A stretch of 6,781 nucleotides of DNA from Candidatus Thiodictyon intracellulare (lineage in GTDB: Bacteria; Pseudomonadota; Gammaproteobacteria; Chromatiales; Chromatiaceae). The stretch is taken from contig JADNEJ010000216.1 of assembly GCA_016292295.1 (NCBI GenBank), forward strand, positions 1 to 6,781, written 5' to 3'. Of this stretch, positions 6,460 to 6,781 are shown in pieces. The position numbers and the translations under genes were made by a program. The notes beneath the pieces are model-generated. The model saw only the letters and a list, made by a program, of their open reading frames with translations. It did no database searches and was not told where the DNA came from. Every line of letters begins with the position of its first letter. Within the stretch, counting starts at the first letter, position 1.

Positions 6460-6589
6460 GCCCGTCGGCGGCCTAGCCCCCTAAGGCGCGAGCGGGGCAC
6501 GGCCTGTGGGCCACGGCTCGACGCCGACCGGTCGGAAGGACCCGTCCGGGGGGAAAGGCTAAGGGGTGCTGACGGTGCCCTTGATGAAA

Positions 6590-6630
6590 GAAAGCCCGTG
6601 CGGCGGTAACGCCACACGGGCTTTCCATTT
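6590..6630 (+). terminator. Hairpin terminator after phaC
   Basis: GAAAGCCCGTG (6590-6600) pairs perfectly over 11 bp with CACGGGCTTTC (6615-6625). Inside it, a C/A mismatch is followed by GGCG/CGCC closing a GTAA (GNRA-type) tetraloop. The downstream side is only moderately T-rich (CTTTCCATTT), while the reverse strand also has CTTTCTTTC, so it may work in both directions. It lies 130 bp after phaC; the GC-rich gap before it holds no gene. Confidence 0.75.
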
Positions 6631-6720
6631 AGCCTAGTACCCCACGATGGAAACCCTAATTCCATTTCTGGGAGTATGTTTTAAATTACCATTTTTTCAG
6701 AATTCTACTGATTCCCTGCG

Positions 6721-6781
6721 ATGCCCTTACTGCGTGCTGCCCCCGTCCCTGTAACCGATCGTGAGCGTCGACAACTGAAGA
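6721..6781 (+). CDS. N-terminus of a putative IS630-family transposase, cut by the window end
   Basis: From ATG 6721 the frame stays open to the edge (20 codons): MPLLRAAPVPVTDRERRQL. A short Leu/Ala/Pro opening followed by (L/V)(S/T)DxER(R/Q)xL is characteristic of IS630-type transposases, which continue into a helix-turn-helix. There is no strong ribosome site; the upstream 60 bp (6656-6720) are distinctly AT-rich compared with the window and could include the left end of the element. The terminal inverted repeat cannot be identified without the other end. This is recognised from memory of the family over very few residues, so it is provisional. Confidence 0.5.
   Translation, partial: MPLLRAAPVPVTDRERRQLK

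Noticed and set aside
6524..6535. 12-bp palindrome CCGACCGGTCGG downstream of phaC
   Set aside because: Short palindromes of this length are expected by chance in GC-rich DNA, and no T run or partner site is present.
6647..6665. Inverted repeat ATGGAA/TTCCAT with a 7-nt loop
   Set aside because: A six-base arm is weak, and without the far end of the element it cannot be tied to an insertion sequence terminus.
1..6781. CRISPR array, tRNA, rRNA or riboswitch
   Set aside because: No regularly spaced repeats, no tRNA cloverleaf arms and no known riboswitch core were seen on either strand by eye.

Overview
The window is a class III polyhydroxyalkanoate (PHA) locus from what looks like a purple sulfur bacterium (Chromatiaceae, Gammaproteobacteria). 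The evidence is a two-subunit PHA synthase (PhaE plus a 355-residue PhaC that closely resembles the Allochromatium vinosum enzyme as I remember it), high GC, and a divergent pair encoding a PhaR-type repressor and a phasin. The genus cannot be fixed from sequence alone.

Left part (1-2523): an intact hotdog-fold acyl-CoA thioesterase on the minus strand (51-494) is followed by two decayed plus-strand genes. The first (651-1976) is a phytoene-desaturase-like FAD oxidoreductase. It carries an in-frame TAG, about five frame changes, a 15-bp tandem duplication and a damaged dinucleotide-binding motif. The second (1988-2523) is a DUF4124-type exported protein that has lost its frame midway and carries a second TAG.

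Centre (2574-4230): on the minus strand lie a phasin gene (2695-3069) with a strong terminator, and phaR (3221-3691). The phasin has a near-consensus sigma-70 promoter whose -10 box lies inside a TTGC/GCAA-rich operator. A 17-of-18 copy of that operator lies in the phaR/phaE divergent region. This fits PhaR controlling phasin, itself and possibly the synthase operon. Between phaR and phaE are about 460 bp without a recognisable gene. That stretch holds a perfect 22-bp palindrome and a small open frame that overlaps the phaR start by ATGA.

Right part (4231-6781): phaE and phaC form a plus-strand operon with a 57-bp gap, ending at a long hairpin terminator. At the very edge, the first 20 codons of what looks like an IS630-family transposase begin.

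Working model: PhaE and PhaC polymerise 3-hydroxybutyryl-CoA on the granule, the phasin coats it, and PhaR senses free granule surface and releases the phasin promoter. No phaA or phaB is present in the window. I see no undescribed system here. The most interesting material is the operator architecture, the phaR leader, and the contrast between decaying genes and the intact PHA cluster.
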